Of a stretch of DNA of 64,000 bases, positions 34,625 through 45,987 are shown piece by piece; the stretch's first letter is position 1; every line of letters starts with the position of its first letter. Made by a program: the position numbers and the translations under genes. This DNA is from Stenocarpella maydis (lineage: Eukaryota; Ascomycota; Sordariomycetes; Diaporthales; Diaporthaceae), in NCBI GenBank assembly GCA_002270565.1, contig NQMI01000022.1, positions 62,001 through 126,000 of the forward strand, read 5' to 3'. The notes under the pieces are model-generated. The model saw only the letters and a list, made by a program, of their open reading frames with translations. It was not told where the DNA came from and did not search any database.

Positions 34625-35400
34625 TCCACCACTATTCTACCATGCAGTTCCGCAATGATAACGCACGGTACTGGTGGGACCGGACGGCTCGCATGTTCGC
34701 AAAGCTTATCGTGAGAGCGGGATACAGCGCAACGGAGCAGCACCGAGAGCTGATATTCTACGCCCTCGTTGTAGCCCCGGGGCTGGGCAAGTCCCCCGGC
34801 GCAAACGGCAACGTCCGCAGGTGGAGGAGCCCAGGGACACCAGACTCGACGCCCATCAACTTCTCGTGGGAGTGGGGGCGGGGTAACAACGGCACCGTCC
34901 GGTACTCGTTCGAGTGCATAGGGCCGCACGCCGGCACGCAGCTGAACCCGCTCAACTCATACGCGACCGACGCCTGGATCCAGAGGCTGCGTGACTAGGG
35001 CATAGTCCCCGGGCTGGACCTCGAGTGGTACGACCACTTCAACGAAGGCCATCCTCTCGTCGCAGGATATGCGGCGCGACAAGACAGCGGACGTGTTCAT
35101 CGAGAAGACGACGCCTAAGGCCGGGTTTGTGGTGGCGCTGGACATTGAGAAGAGCGGGCCCGTGATGAAGATGTACACCTACCCGGGGCTCAAGGCGCTC
35201 GAGCTCGGGGGGGGGGGAAGAACAACCTCGAGCTGTCCAGCAGGCCATTCACGGGCCCCCAAGGGCGCAGTTCGAGTCGCTGGGGTGCGAACCCCTGCTG
35301 CAGTACCTGACCGAGGTGCTGTCCCGCCTGCGTGGGTACTTCTCGACGAGGAGGTCGGATATGCAGATGGATAACTATGAGTCCGCCCTGAATGACGTAT
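34625..35400 (+). pseudogene. DMATS-type aromatic prenyltransferase pseudogene
   Basis: Remnant of an ABBA-fold prenyltransferase of the dimethylallyltryptophan synthase family, which attaches a prenyl group to indole substrates in secondary metabolism. Visible features: ARYWWDRTARMFAKLIVRAGYS, then EQHRELIFYALVVAPGLG, then TPINFSWEWG and VRYSFECIGPHAGTQLNPLN. After an in-frame TAG at 34996 the same frame continues LDLEWYDHFNE. Then a one-base shift near 35046 moves to the frame of MRRDKTADVFIEK and GFVVALDIEKSGPVMKMYTYPG. Beyond a G10-G11 run near 35208 the similarity is weak (FESLGCEPLLQYLTEV). The conserved text between the stop and the shift means one intron cannot remove both. The N-terminus, about 80-100 residues, is missing. 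Confidence 0.8.
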
Positions 35401-36747
35401 TCTTGTGGGTGATCATACCCAGAGTCCAATTTGCAATCGTTCTTCGTCGGTGCAGATGCTCCTTTGACTATTGTATGCCCCCACCACAGTGGCAAGAAGA
35501 CTCTCGATGACAGGTGTGGATCGCACTATTGTATCGGCTGCGCCCTGGCTAAGGAACCAGCTTCGTGTCGTCACATATCTGAGGCTGCAGTCGTTCGACT
35601 GCGAGAAGGAGCGGGCGTCGGCAGCCTCGACAGCATAGCACGAGGCTTTGAGGCGGCGAGAAGCAAGCTGTTTTCATTAGGCATCTATAAAGGCATGGGC
35701 GTTTGGGTTTATGATTCTAGTTTCGGTCTTGGTCTCGGTATTCGGACATTGATAACTTAGACGAGCCCCAAAGCGGTGTGGTCATCTGTAGCTTTGGGGT
35801 GGCCTCCTGGCTTTGAAGTCTTGGTTTATGGTAGAGTTCCTACTTTTGGACGTCAAGTTCTTTAGGTATTCCGCTTGTCTCATCTCCCAGGGTGGATAGA
35901 GTACAGTAAGGCCCTCCCTCTGCCATGACTCTCTCGTCCATTCGCTCTGCGGATGAAACCTTATCCGTGCCAGACTGTACATGACTGCTTGGCTTCTGCC
36001 TGTCTGATTTTCTCTTTTTATTTCCTAAAGTTAAACTCGTATGATAATTCTGAATTAAGAAAGCCCATCACACCCAGCTGACACTGATTCGGTGCGCTGA
36101 TCTGAGGCCCAGGAGTTCTTATCCGAGCTCGTCTCTGGTTCCTAGGTACTTGATGAAAAGTTATAATGTCGCTGCCTTTTTCCTTCTTCCAGGCTATATG
36201 ACCGAACTGTTGCCTCAAGCTCTGTATCGCGCATCACAACTTAAGTCCCGGGGGCGAGTACCGTTCAGGATGGCAAGAGAACTCTCCCAGGAGAGAGATG
36301 AAATAGGCCATTCAAAAGCAGATGCTTAAGCCGCTGCGTCGTGGAGAGTCAGGTAGTTGGTTGAGCCGGAGCAGGAGCATTGTGGTGGTGGTATGGCTCG
36401 ACTCTCTGTCTAGCCTCAGGAGGAGAATGCGGCTACGTGAGCAACGGTTGGGCCAAAGGAGCGAATACGGACGATGACTCCTGAAGGACAAGATCCGGCT
36501 TGTGCTTTTTTCCAAGCCTACTCGAAAACATCCGGACTGGACCATATCCGAACTGATTAGCGTAAATTAACGCAAAGCCTCAGTTTCGCTATGGTATATC
36601 GCCCCGTAAAATGCCCATAGCCCCCCCCCCCAAATAAATTGCCAAGATTAAGACAATTTAGAAATATCCCCCTTCACGATGGGGGCAATGGGCGAGCCCG
36701 CGCCAACCACTGGAGGTCCATCGAGGTTATACTCAACCAAGGTGAGC
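35401..36747. other. Intergenic, 1.3 kb
   Basis: No supportable gene. A short open run at 35514-35640 shows no recognisable family. The rest has frequent stops in all frames. Confidence 0.5.
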
Positions 36748-37938
36748 CTAAGCGTAAGCATAGGTGCGCTGGCCCTTCCCGTTGCCACATCCCATCCAGC
36801 TCCGCCTCCAGAGCCAGAAGTAGCCGTTGAACCCGGTATCCTCCTTGCCCCACTCGCCCAGGATGCCCAGCGGGGTCATGACGCCCTCGTAGTCCCACGA
36901 GTGCGCGTTCAGGTAGTTCTTGCGCAGGCTGACGATTCCCGTCGCCGGCGCCACGGTGCCGACGAAGTCGAAGCTGCGGGTGATGCCGTCCTGACAGCCC
37001 CTCGCCTCCAGGGGCAGTTTCTGCGGCGTCGGCGGTGCGGAGGAAGGAGACCGCTTCTTCGCGGTAGCGACGGCGGCTGGGGGTGGTGATGATATCGGGG
37101 GTCGCCTGCCGAGCTTGAAGTGGATCTTCTCCATAGCCGGGTCCTTGGAGCCGGCAGGGTTGAGATTGTCGGTGTTGGTGAGGGTGTAAACGTAGTAGCC
37201 GTACCACTCGTCGCCTTCATCCTCGTCGATGGTGCTGACCAAGTCACGTACCCGTGAGGTGTACCACTCCTGCCAAGAGTTGGAATGGCCCATTATGCCG
37301 CCATGGCTTCCGTCTCTTGTCTTCTCCAGGAGGGGCACCTTGAGCTGAGCTGCTGTCCGTGGGGATGTGGTTGTCGCTGAGTCTGAATGCGACGTTGTAT
37401 CGCGGAGTAGTGGGATGAGATCTGACCGAGGTGTGTCTTCGAGGCCACTGACCTTGAGTACGTGGGCCATCAAGCCAGCGAGCTGGAGTGATCTGGTGTG
37501 CAGGCCCTCCCAGCTGAGCCAGAAACTCTGGTTTGAGGATGTGAAGTCCTCGCTGTGATAATCCGCCTTTACGCGGTGGGAAAGACTGTGGTACTCGGGC
37601 GTCTCAGCAGGCATGTTTGACCAATCCCAAGGATGAATCAGGCCCAGCGCCATAGTGAAGGCCAGCTGCAGGCTCAATTGTTTCTGTGCCAGCAGTTTTT
37701 TCTCAGACCATATATTTGCCCTCACGGCCCAGGGGTTGATAGCCATGAGAGCCCTGCCCAGGTCAACATCGCACAAGTCCGAATCTAATGTTTCCATTCA
37801 GTAACCGTCTGCTACATGCTGATTTCCATGCATGGGTTTATGTCAGGCCTGCAGGATGAGCTCAAGTGGAGATAGGTGGAGTCTGGTCGTGGGACAGGGA
37901 CGCTGGCGAATAAAAAAATAAAATAAAAAAAAATAAAA

Positions 37939-37987
<49 letters not shown>

Positions 37988-39102
37988 CAATATCGAAGAG
38001 ATACACTGACATCCAAGAACACAGAGGGTCGATATCAGCCCCAGCCTCGCCTCGACCTCGGCAGCCACGTCAGATGCGTTGGCATTGCGAACAGGCTGTT
38101 GACCATGGTCCTGTTGGTGGTTGTGGTGGTGGTGGCGGTCCTGCTGGTGGGCGGCACGATCCGCGGCAGCATCAGGATCCCTGCCCGAACCCTTGATCCG
38201 TGCCCGCGCCAAGAGTGGGCCCATGGCCTCTTTGATGCGGGCGCGCTGTCTCGGGGGGATGGTGACGGCCAGGCAGAGAAAGGCATCTCTTCTTGCATCC
38301 TGGTTGGGGATCCTGTGGTCGTCGTCCATCTGCGTCTTTATCATTTCTATCAGGACGTCTCGGGCTGGCGTGCCATTTGTGGGAGGGTCCATCTTTAAAA
38401 AGGCAGCGGCGATATTAGCGTGTCAGTCTGTCGGGTCGGTCTAGCCTGGTCTGTGGGTGCAGTCTGTGTGTTTAGATGTGACATGGCGTCTCATCGAGTA
38501 AAACCCAATCTAACCAGAGCTTGGGTGTGGGTGTTGGGGAAGCAGCGGGCAGGGATTCTACGCGCTGTGTCGTCCGGCCCGCCCGTCGACAAGCAGCCTG
38601 GGCCCAGGGCCCTGGTATGGAAATATGGAGAGCCCACACGGGACGGGGGACACAGGAGGCCGGCGGGTGTGGTAATTCTTTTTGGAAACAGGGAGAGGTC
38701 ATGGGGGCGGGAGGAACGGAAGGCAAGAAAAGAAGAAGAAAAAGAAAGGAGACCAAGGAGACTCACGCGTCGCCAGGCGATCTCGGCCAAGAAGTCTGGC
38801 GTGTCCAGGGCGCGACGTATGGTTCGGCAGGTGTGTCGCAGGCCCAGAATGGCATCAGACCCGCAGAAGAGGGCAACCTTTTGGACGAGTTCGTCTGGAA
38901 GCGTGTCCAACGCCAGGCGGCGTGTGGCGGGCCAAGAAGGAAGGTCAGTCGGGTCTGGTGCGGGCTCTGATCCAGCGCGCTGGGCCGGGGCGGCAGCAGC
39001 GTCGTATTCGTTATCCAACAGGCAGGGCGGGTCCGATAGCAACCGGGGCGACGATTTGCGTCCCTGCCTGGTCAGATGCAGCTTGGAGCGCAGGCTGACC
39101 AT
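36748..39102 (-). CDS. F-box domain protein
   Basis: Likely substrate receptor of an SCF ubiquitin ligase. Exons, from the start: 39102-38767, 38392-38011 and 37784-36748, giving 584 residues with all phases closing. The F-box is at about residues 66-105: LDTLPDELVQKVALFCGSDA then LRHTCRTIRRALD. The middle exon is charged and His/Gln-rich (HHHHNHQQDH). The last exon holds the putative substrate-binding part: INPWAVRANIWSEKKLLAQKQ, IHPWDWSNMP, and a C-terminal block DGITRSFDFVGTVAP with FNGYFWLWRRSW. Intron 1 is long (374 nt). Intron 2 (226 nt) contains a 77-base A/T block and uses the ACTGAA branch about 20 bases from its acceptor. The start Met is chosen because the frame upstream shows no conserved text. 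Confidence 0.78.
37909..37985. repeat. A/T-only homopolymer block inside an intron
   Basis: 77 bases with only A and a few T, ending in 45 uninterrupted A (T on the coding strand). It lies inside intron 2 of the F-box gene. The exact length may be an assembly estimate. Confidence 0.9.
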
Positions 39103-41800
39103 CTGAGAGGGAGCAGAGGCTGTTTGTATTGCAGGGCAGGCCGATGGAGAGAAGGGAGAGGAATGGATGGTTGAACAGGCAGGGCCGGGGGTGGCGACAC
39201 GAGGTTCAAGTGTGCTTGCGCATCGGGTGCAAGCAATCGATGCTGGGGCTCCTGCCAGTGCAGGGCGCTGATTGCCTGCTGCTCGCCTTGCTGCTTGCTC
39301 CCTGCTGCCGTGGGACAATATCAATCAGGTCTGGGGCTGGCTGGCCGGCCGGCCAAGGCTGCAGGATGCGGGAGGATTCTGGCCCAAAGTATACCAGGAG
39401 GATTGATTGCAGCAGCTGTAGGCAATGCAGGTCGCCAGAGGGCGAGACAGGCATGGTAGAGACCAGATGCGGATCGAGGCCGACCACGTCCAGCGTGCGT
39501 GTCGTCGAGGTGGATACGTGGTGTGGTGCGAGGGTCTCGGGCCCGTCGCAGCAGACACGGAGAGCCAGACGGAGAGCCAGAGGGAGACGGGTTGGAGGAG
39601 CTTGCCTGGTCCCGGGCTGTCCCGCAAGACGCGGAATAGTTGGTTCGCCTGATGCCCAGCCATGACGCGTTGGGTCAAGCTGCTGCAGGGAAAACTGGGT
39701 GGGGGGCTTTTTTGCTTGGTGACATGGGAGCACAAGGCGAGGTTGCGCAGGCCACTCATTGTCGGATGGGCCGCTGTTTGCTGATGTGAGCGAGGTAATC
39801 AGTGGTGGTGACGATGATGATATGATGGAATTTCCGAAACCCCCACGCCCACCACCACGCCCACCCATCACTGCCCAGGCTGCCAGGTGGGCGTCACATC
39901 TGCGCCAGCACCTCTCTATCAGCTCCGCCTCGGGCGTTGATTGCCGGCTATCTGCGCTTGGCCTGCTGACGCAGCAGGCTTGGGGCTCCCGATTGGGGGA
40001 TAGGAGTGGTGATCGCACCCAGGCCATTCCTCTGCTGGCTTGGTTGGGCGCATGGTTCCATGTCTGTCCGTCTCGTCCCGTCCCTCGCTGGGCACAAGGC
40101 AGGCTGGCAGGTAACATGGTTGGAGCCCAGACCCCGTGGCCAGCTGGAGCACATGTAGCTTCGCGAGCTGGCCGGGCTGCGCGAGATGAGAGGATTGCGG
40201 GAGGCACGGGCGAGCGTCTCCGAGACTCACGGGCCCGGGGAGGTGCTGTGCCCTCCTCTGGTGCTCCCGTGCTGGTTGGGCAGAGACGCTGTCCCTACGG
40301 CCCGTCGTCGTCAGTCGTGAAATGTCTTGGTGTGACAAGGCCAGGCTCGACGGCTCGTGTTGGCACTTCCCGTGCGCTGCGGCCGACGTTGGCCTCGGCT
40401 CCGACGGCTGAGAGGGCAGCTTGCAGACAGCGCAAATGGGGATGGACCTCTGTCATCCCCATGATGTCTCTCGCACCCACAGCTTGAGCTTGAGCCCATC
40501 TGATGCACGGCCCCTCAGTGGGTCTGGCGCGCTGCGGCCCGAAGCACCTGCATAAGGCTTCAGGGCTTCACATCGCCACCTCATGCAGCGGATTGAACTG
40601 TCCTCGTCTCGTTCTCGCCCCCCGCGGCAACTGCCATCATGTCTCCGTTCGCGTTCCCATGACAGGTCTCAGACCCCTGCCAATACCAGCACTCTTCGTG
40701 TACTCTCGGACCACGTGCATCGAAGCCCCTGATCAATGGCCATACATCAAAGGACGGGCCATCAATCGCCAGCCGAGCCCTTTCTCAGGAGGCCTTTCCA
40801 GCAACAACGCGGTGCCGCCTGGACCCCTGCGTCGTTTCCTCCGACTGCTTGCTGCAGCTCGTTGATGGCTCTAAGCAGGCTCCCCGCGGTTGCCTTCAGG
40901 GGCTTTTCCGACTGGGAGAAACTGTTCTTCAAGTCAGGATTACTTGTCCACGGGGTGAGCAAAACGTCTCTGGACAGAAAATAAAAGTAACACTGCGCTT
41001 GTAGAAAAACCGACATCTAACTCCATACCTAGTGCCTCAAGCCCGATGTTGCTCAGATATGTTTTTACCAATTTATGAGATTCAGAATAGTGCAGTGGCA
41101 AGCTAAGGAAGAGGGCGTTGAGCTAAAGGCTACATACATGATTACAATACAAACAAGGCACGCAGACTTCACCCTGGCCATGCCATGTTCAACAACTTTG
41201 CCTACAACAGTCAGATATGCTCCCTGAGTGATGGGAGCTAGCCCGCGGGCCAAGACAAGACCTCTTTAGAACGGCTCCTTGATGTCCATAATCATCCTGT
41301 GATAGAGGCTTGGTTGTATTGAGAGTCGAGACTCAGCGGGGCCCCGTCTTGGCGGCCGAGGAAAGAGCTGGGCGCCAGCACTACCGAGGTCGGCCTGCTC
41401 GAAGGCTGGGCAGCCTTTGAAGAGCTCACCTGTTGTAGAGAGATTGATGTAACCTAACCTTGTAATACGAGTTTGAACATGTGAACACCTTCCCAATCCA
41501 ATGCAGCGGTCGCGGCCATGGGACTTGATTCAGCTTAGCCTCGCTTCTTGTGTTATAGGCACATTGTTCAAGTATCCATCGGCTCCAACAATATGGTACC
41601 CAAGGAAGCATCAGACAGGGGCATATTATTCGGTTACCAGTACCGATAGTCAATCTTGGCCCTCACCCAAGAGCCAATACTGTACTGTTGACATCAGCCT
41701 CCTATATAGTCTCCGTGCCGCATCAAGGGAACATGACTTAAGGTTGTCTCAGAAGGCATCGTCAGAAAGTTAGCCGTAGCCTACGGCACCCCATTCCGAG
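39103..41800. other. Intergenic between divergent F-box and P450 genes
   Basis: 2.7 kb. Several long GC-rich open frames overlap on both strands at 39.2-40.5 kb, but none has a domain, and the strands mirror each other, so I treat them as non-coding. From 41.0 kb the composition is closer to average. Both promoters should lie here. Confidence 0.5.
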
Positions 41801-43498
41801 ATGGACTCCAGGTTCGGCCTATCGGTCCCTGCGTCCCCCACACAATGGCTGGAATTTGCATTCATCACCGTTTGTGCTTCGATTTGGTTGATCACGCGCC
41901 ATGCTCTCAGGGTTCATATTTCTCCTGGCGAGCCCGTCCTTCTTTCCTCCAGGGTGCCCCTTCTTGGACACCTCTTGGGGATGTTGACGTCCGGCTCCGG
42001 CTACTACATGAGCCTGTTTCGCAAGACCGGCCGCCAACTCCAGGCCGCAACATTGCCCGTCTTCGGGCACAAGATCTACGTGATATTCTCGCCCTCGCTT
42101 GCCCAAGCAGCTCTTCGAAGCCGAGACCTATCGTTCGAGCCCTTCGTCGTGTTGGCAAGCCAAGCCTTGGCCAACTTGGAGGGGCGCAGCCTGGAGCTTC
42201 TCAGGGATGGGACAATATCGCGAGCCTTCTTTCATACTCTTCCAGCCACTGTTGCGGCTGAGCCGATCAGTCGGATGGCGGCAACTGGACTGGCTTCTAT
42301 GACAGGAGAGATTGGCCATCTTTGCAACGAGATCCATACGTCGGTCAATAAACAGGTGGAGATTCCTGACCTCTTCTGCTATCTCAAAAGAGCAATGACC
42401 CTTGCGGTGACAGACGCACTGTATGGGCTCAAGGACAATGTATTTCGGGCGGATTTGACTTTGATCGACGATCTGTGGTACATTCACTCTGGATATCAGT
42501 CCTCAATGGTGTTAATGTCCCGCCGATACTGATCAACTGCGCATAGGACATTTGACAAAGCTTTACCTTACTTGGCTTCGGGGATCCTGCCTTGGCTGCT
42601 CGCACCGAGCGGGAACAAGGCTCGCATCCGCGTTCAAACCGCCCTGGCAGAATACTACGGCCAGAACAAGACCGACGAAGACTTTGCCAAAGAAACAGCA
42701 GATATGACACTTCTCCGGCACCGAGTCTTCCGCGGTCTAGGTTTCAGCGACTCGGAAATCGGCCGAATGGAGCTGACCATGGTCTTCGCGGGCACAAACA
42801 ACAGCGTGCCCCTGCTCTTTTGGATCATCGTCAACGTCTTTGCGCGCCCCAGCGTCGTGGAGAGGCTGAGGGAGGAGGTCCAGGGCGCGGTTGACGTCGT
42901 GCCGATCCAGCATGACGCCGCGGTGGAGGAGCGCGGCGAGGGGCCCGAACCACGACGGCAGGCCAACGTGAGGGCATCGCTGCTCACAGACGAGGCCCGG
43001 TTCCCGTACCTCGCCGCCATCCAGCGGGAGGCGCTGCGCCTCTGCAACACCACGACCGGGTTCAGGCACGCCATGCGCGACACCACGCTCCCCGACGGCA
43101 CCGTCCTCCGCGCCGGGTCCACGGTTCACATCCCCACATCTGTCTCGCACCGTCTGCCGGAGGTCTGGGGCCCGGCGGACCCGAATGAGTTCGAGCCAGG
43201 CCGGTGGATCAGAACGGCGGGGACACCTGGCTTGATGAAGGCTCCGGCGGCTTATTTCCCTTTCGGTGGTGGTAAACATTTGTGCCCTGGCAGGGGCTTT
43301 GCATATGCGGAGAATGCTGGTTTTCTCGTGGCTCTGGCGCTTGGATTCGCCATCACCGGTCTTGCCCCCGAGACGCAGCCGCCTTGCCCCATAGCAAATC
43401 TGATGGGCGAGGGAGTGCCGAAGCCGCAACAGACAGCACGAGTCTCGATCAAGAGACGGCAAGGCTGGGAGGATATTCGTTGGAACTTGATATGGTAA
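41801..43498 (+). CDS. Cytochrome P450, CYP7/CYP8-like (group IV)
   Basis: Membrane-anchored mono-oxygenase; substrate unknown. Exons 41801-42477 and 42547-43498 (69-nt intron, ACTGAT branch) give 542 residues. A hydrophobic anchor lies at about residues 15-35 (WLEFAFITVCASIWLI), followed by a Pro-rich turn. The I-helix region reads MVFAGTNNSVPLLFW, with Asn-Asn-Ser in place of the usual Asp/Glu-Thr pair. ExxR is in IQREALRL, and the heme loop is FPFGGGKHLCPGRGFA. The FGGGxxxCPGR loop and GTNNSVP are typical of the CYP7/CYP8-like fungal group often annotated as sterol or prostacyclin-type oxygenases; that label does not prove substrate. Its 3' end faces the FEX gene. Confidence 0.88.
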
Positions 43499-43842
43499 TG
43501 TGGGCTCTGTAATGACACGAAACGGAATGGACTCTGCCTTTTGAATGCACTCAGATACGGAGATCTCCTCTCCAGCTAGCCAGCACGAACTGTGGCTAGA
43601 TCCTACCTTTGCCGTAGGGTAAGCATTATCTGGGAGGATATGGTAGCTTGAAAACCAGAACCAGCTCACTATCAGAAAAAGGCACCTGGGCCATGCCACT
43701 GTGGCTACATTGCACGAGCGACCACCACTTTTTTTTGAAAAGAATTTGGCTCTTCGCAAGGCCGTCACTAATATGCACCATGTCGCATTGTAGATACAAA
43801 ATGTGAGCTGAGCTTCAAGGGGGGCATCCGCGCTATCTGTGG
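43499..43842. other. Intergenic between convergent P450 and FEX
   Basis: 344 bases between two stop codons. No feature beyond presumed 3' ends. Confidence 0.55.
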
Positions 43843-45273
43843 CTAATGAATACACCTCAAAGCCGCAAACCCATCACTCCATCCAAGTCCGCCCATGACC
43901 GCCACCATGATCGCAAAGCCGAGCACGACACTCGCGCTGCCGTACTCCCAGGAATGCCTCTGCCTCAGGCTCGCCAGCTCCGCGACCCACGTCGAAACTG
44001 TGGTCAGGCACCCGCAGAAACCATCCTCGACGCCCTGGAGGACCTGGCAGCCTACCACGCCCCCAAGCGGGACGTGCTGCAGGTCCCAGGACATGCCCAA
44101 CACCGCCGTGCCGAGCATGTTGGCGGCGAACGTCCCCAGCGGGAACGCGGGCCGCAGGCCGTTGAGCCACATCGAGACGTAAAAACGCGCGAGGGTGCCC
44201 AGGGGCGCGAAGACGAGGGCGAAGACGGCCACGCCGCGCCAGTAGTCTGCAGGAGGGACGGCAGCGAGAACGACGGCTCCTGCCCAGCAGCCCCAGGCTA
44301 GGAAGACGGCGAGGCGGTCGGCGACCCTGCGCGTGACGAGAAACGGGAGGGGGGGTGTGACAGGCTCGAGGGCGGAGGCGAGGTGGGCGCCTACGAAGAG
44401 CCCGGAAAGGGACGCCGTTACCGTGATGATGACGACCGCGAGCAGGGCCATGAAGGAGTAGCCGCCGTTCCGCGGGGTTGTGGCCGTGTTGCTGCCGTAG
44501 GTCAAGTCGTTGGACACGGCGAGAAATGCATCGCGCATGAACGAGGAGAAGGACGTGAAGGACCCGCAGAAGCCCGTGGCGAGGCCAATGTAGAGCGGGA
44601 TGGTCTTCTTGGTGGCCAGGTGGGCCTTCTTCGCGGCGGCGAGGTCAACGGTTGGTTGGCCCCCACTGTTGCCGGAGCCAGAGCCACCACCGGATTCCTC
44701 CTCCCGCTTGGCCATCTGGATCTGGTGGTCGTATGTCGGCGTCCCCCATTCGTCGCGAAAGAGCATTCTGTCCTCGGCGAGGAACCCCATGACCAGACTG
44801 CCCCCGAAGTTGAACCATACCGACGGAAAGACGGGCGCGCCGGCGTAGTTGGTCAGCCATTGGAGGCCCAGCCGTGCGAGAGTGCCGAGGAAGGAGAACA
44901 GTATCAGATACGAGACGGTATAGACCTGTGTGGCCAGTCGCGAGACCTGCACTCCCTGGGTTGGCTTGTCCCGACCCTGCGCTGTGGCCCCCAAGTCAGG
45001 GCCTAGGGCATCTTCTAAACCATCGTTGTCGTACCGGTCTCGTTGGTCGAGGCGCTCGATCGGCCCTCTGACGGCTAGCTCGTCGAGGTTGCGATACGAC
45101 TCGGGGATGTCGTCGCCTTGGCCTTGGCCTGGCGAAGGGGATGCAGCTTCGCCTTGTCTTATCGCATCGTCTAAGCCCTGGTGACTGGGTACAATCGGTC
45201 GCACCTCCATGGGCACCGTTTCATTGCGGTGCTGGTCCGACGTTCCGTGGCGCGCGTCACGGAACGGCTGCAT
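43843..45273 (-). CDS. FEX1: Fluoride exporter FEX, fused double CrcB domain
   Basis: Plasma-membrane fluoride channel that protects against environmental fluoride. 476 residues in one exon. The first 115 residues are a hydrophilic cytosolic tail. CrcB-like half 1 (about 118-300) has LGTLARLGLQWL, NFGGSLVMGF and GFCGSFTSFSSF. Half 2 (about 320-470) repeats the pattern with LGTLARFYVSMWL, FAANMLGTAVLG and GFCGCLTTVSTW. The paired Asn (about 155 and 385) and the Phe-containing TM3-break segments are the pore signature of FEX proteins. A Gly/Ser-rich loop (GGGSGSGNSGG) lies within half 1. Bacterial Fluc is a dimer of separate halves; fungi carry this inverted fusion. No intron is needed. Confidence 0.92.
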   Translation of the reverse strand: MQPFRDARHGTSDQHRNETVPMEVRPIVPSHQGLDDAIRQGEAASPSPGQGQGDDIPESYRNLDELAVRGPIERLDQRDRYDNDGLEDALGPDLGATAQGRDKPTQGVQVSRLATQVYTVSYLILFSFLGTLARLGLQWLTNYAGAPVFPSVWFNFGGSLVMGFLAEDRMLFRDEWGTPTYDHQIQMAKREEESGGGSGSGNSGGQPTVDLAAAKKAHLATKKTIPLYIGLATGFCGSFTSFSSFMRDAFLAVSNDLTYGSNTATTPRNGGYSFMALLAVVIITVTASLSGLFVGAHLASALEPVTPPLPFLVTRRVADRLAVFLAWGCWAGAVVLAAVPPADYWRGVAVFALVFAPLGTLARFYVSMWLNGLRPAFPLGTFAANMLGTAVLGMSWDLQHVPLGGVVGCQVLQGVEDGFCGCLTTVSTWVAELASLRQRHSWEYGSASVVLGFAIMVAVMGGLGWSDGFAALRCIH

Positions 45274-45987
45274 CCTCGCACAACCGCTGTCGGTTTGATT
45301 TGACGCGGCAATTGAGAGACCCCACAGGTCTAACCATCTACCTCTCCTTGCGATTTGTTTGCCTCATCGTGGGATGCCTGCGCAGCGGGGGGTACGAGTT
45401 GTGTTGTGGCGGGGCAGGGGAAGATTGAAAAGACCCCTTTGAATAGCCCCAGCCTTTCTTTGTTGCGACGGCCAGTCGGTCGGTTATGACGGCACGTCGT
45501 CGTAGGCGTTGGAAGCATGCAATAGAGTAGTACCGAGATTCAATGCTGCTATGTGCGTGGAGCCAAGTACCAAAGTAACTGACGCCCCCCTGCTACGGCA
45601 ATTTGACGTCTCCCTCTGGTACTCCGTATTTGTAGTTGACTCACTACATAGTAGCAGCCTCAGACCTTGTCCCTCGAATGAGCTGCTTTTGTATGATTGG
45701 CTTCACTCACGGGTTGACTGGAAAACACATCTGCCTGCTACTGCTATCCAAGCAGGTAACGATCCCAAATTGCGCAGGCCTCGAGTCCGCCAACCCACAA
45801 TAACCATGGACAAAGCACAGATGTGTCGACATGCCTGCGAGAAGTCTTGATACACTCGTCAGCCCGTCAATAACCATTGTATCGACAGGGTATCAGGAGC
45901 TCGAGGCTCTCCCACAGAGCATGGAACAGTCTGATCATTGTTCTCTAGCGACAGCGGTAACACTAGGGACTCTTGGAAGCATTTGGA
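45274..45987. other. Intergenic
   Basis: 714 bases. The left part should carry the FEX promoter, reading leftward. No coding signal seen. Confidence 0.5.

Noticed and set aside
35514..35640. Short open run encoding a Leu/Arg-rich peptide right of the DMATS relic
   Set aside because: No family resemblance and no clear joining exon; too short to support.
39206..40487. Long open frames on both strands (333 and 242 residues)
   Set aside because: They overlap each other in GC-rich DNA, show no domain or conserved motif and look like compositional shadows upstream of the F-box gene.
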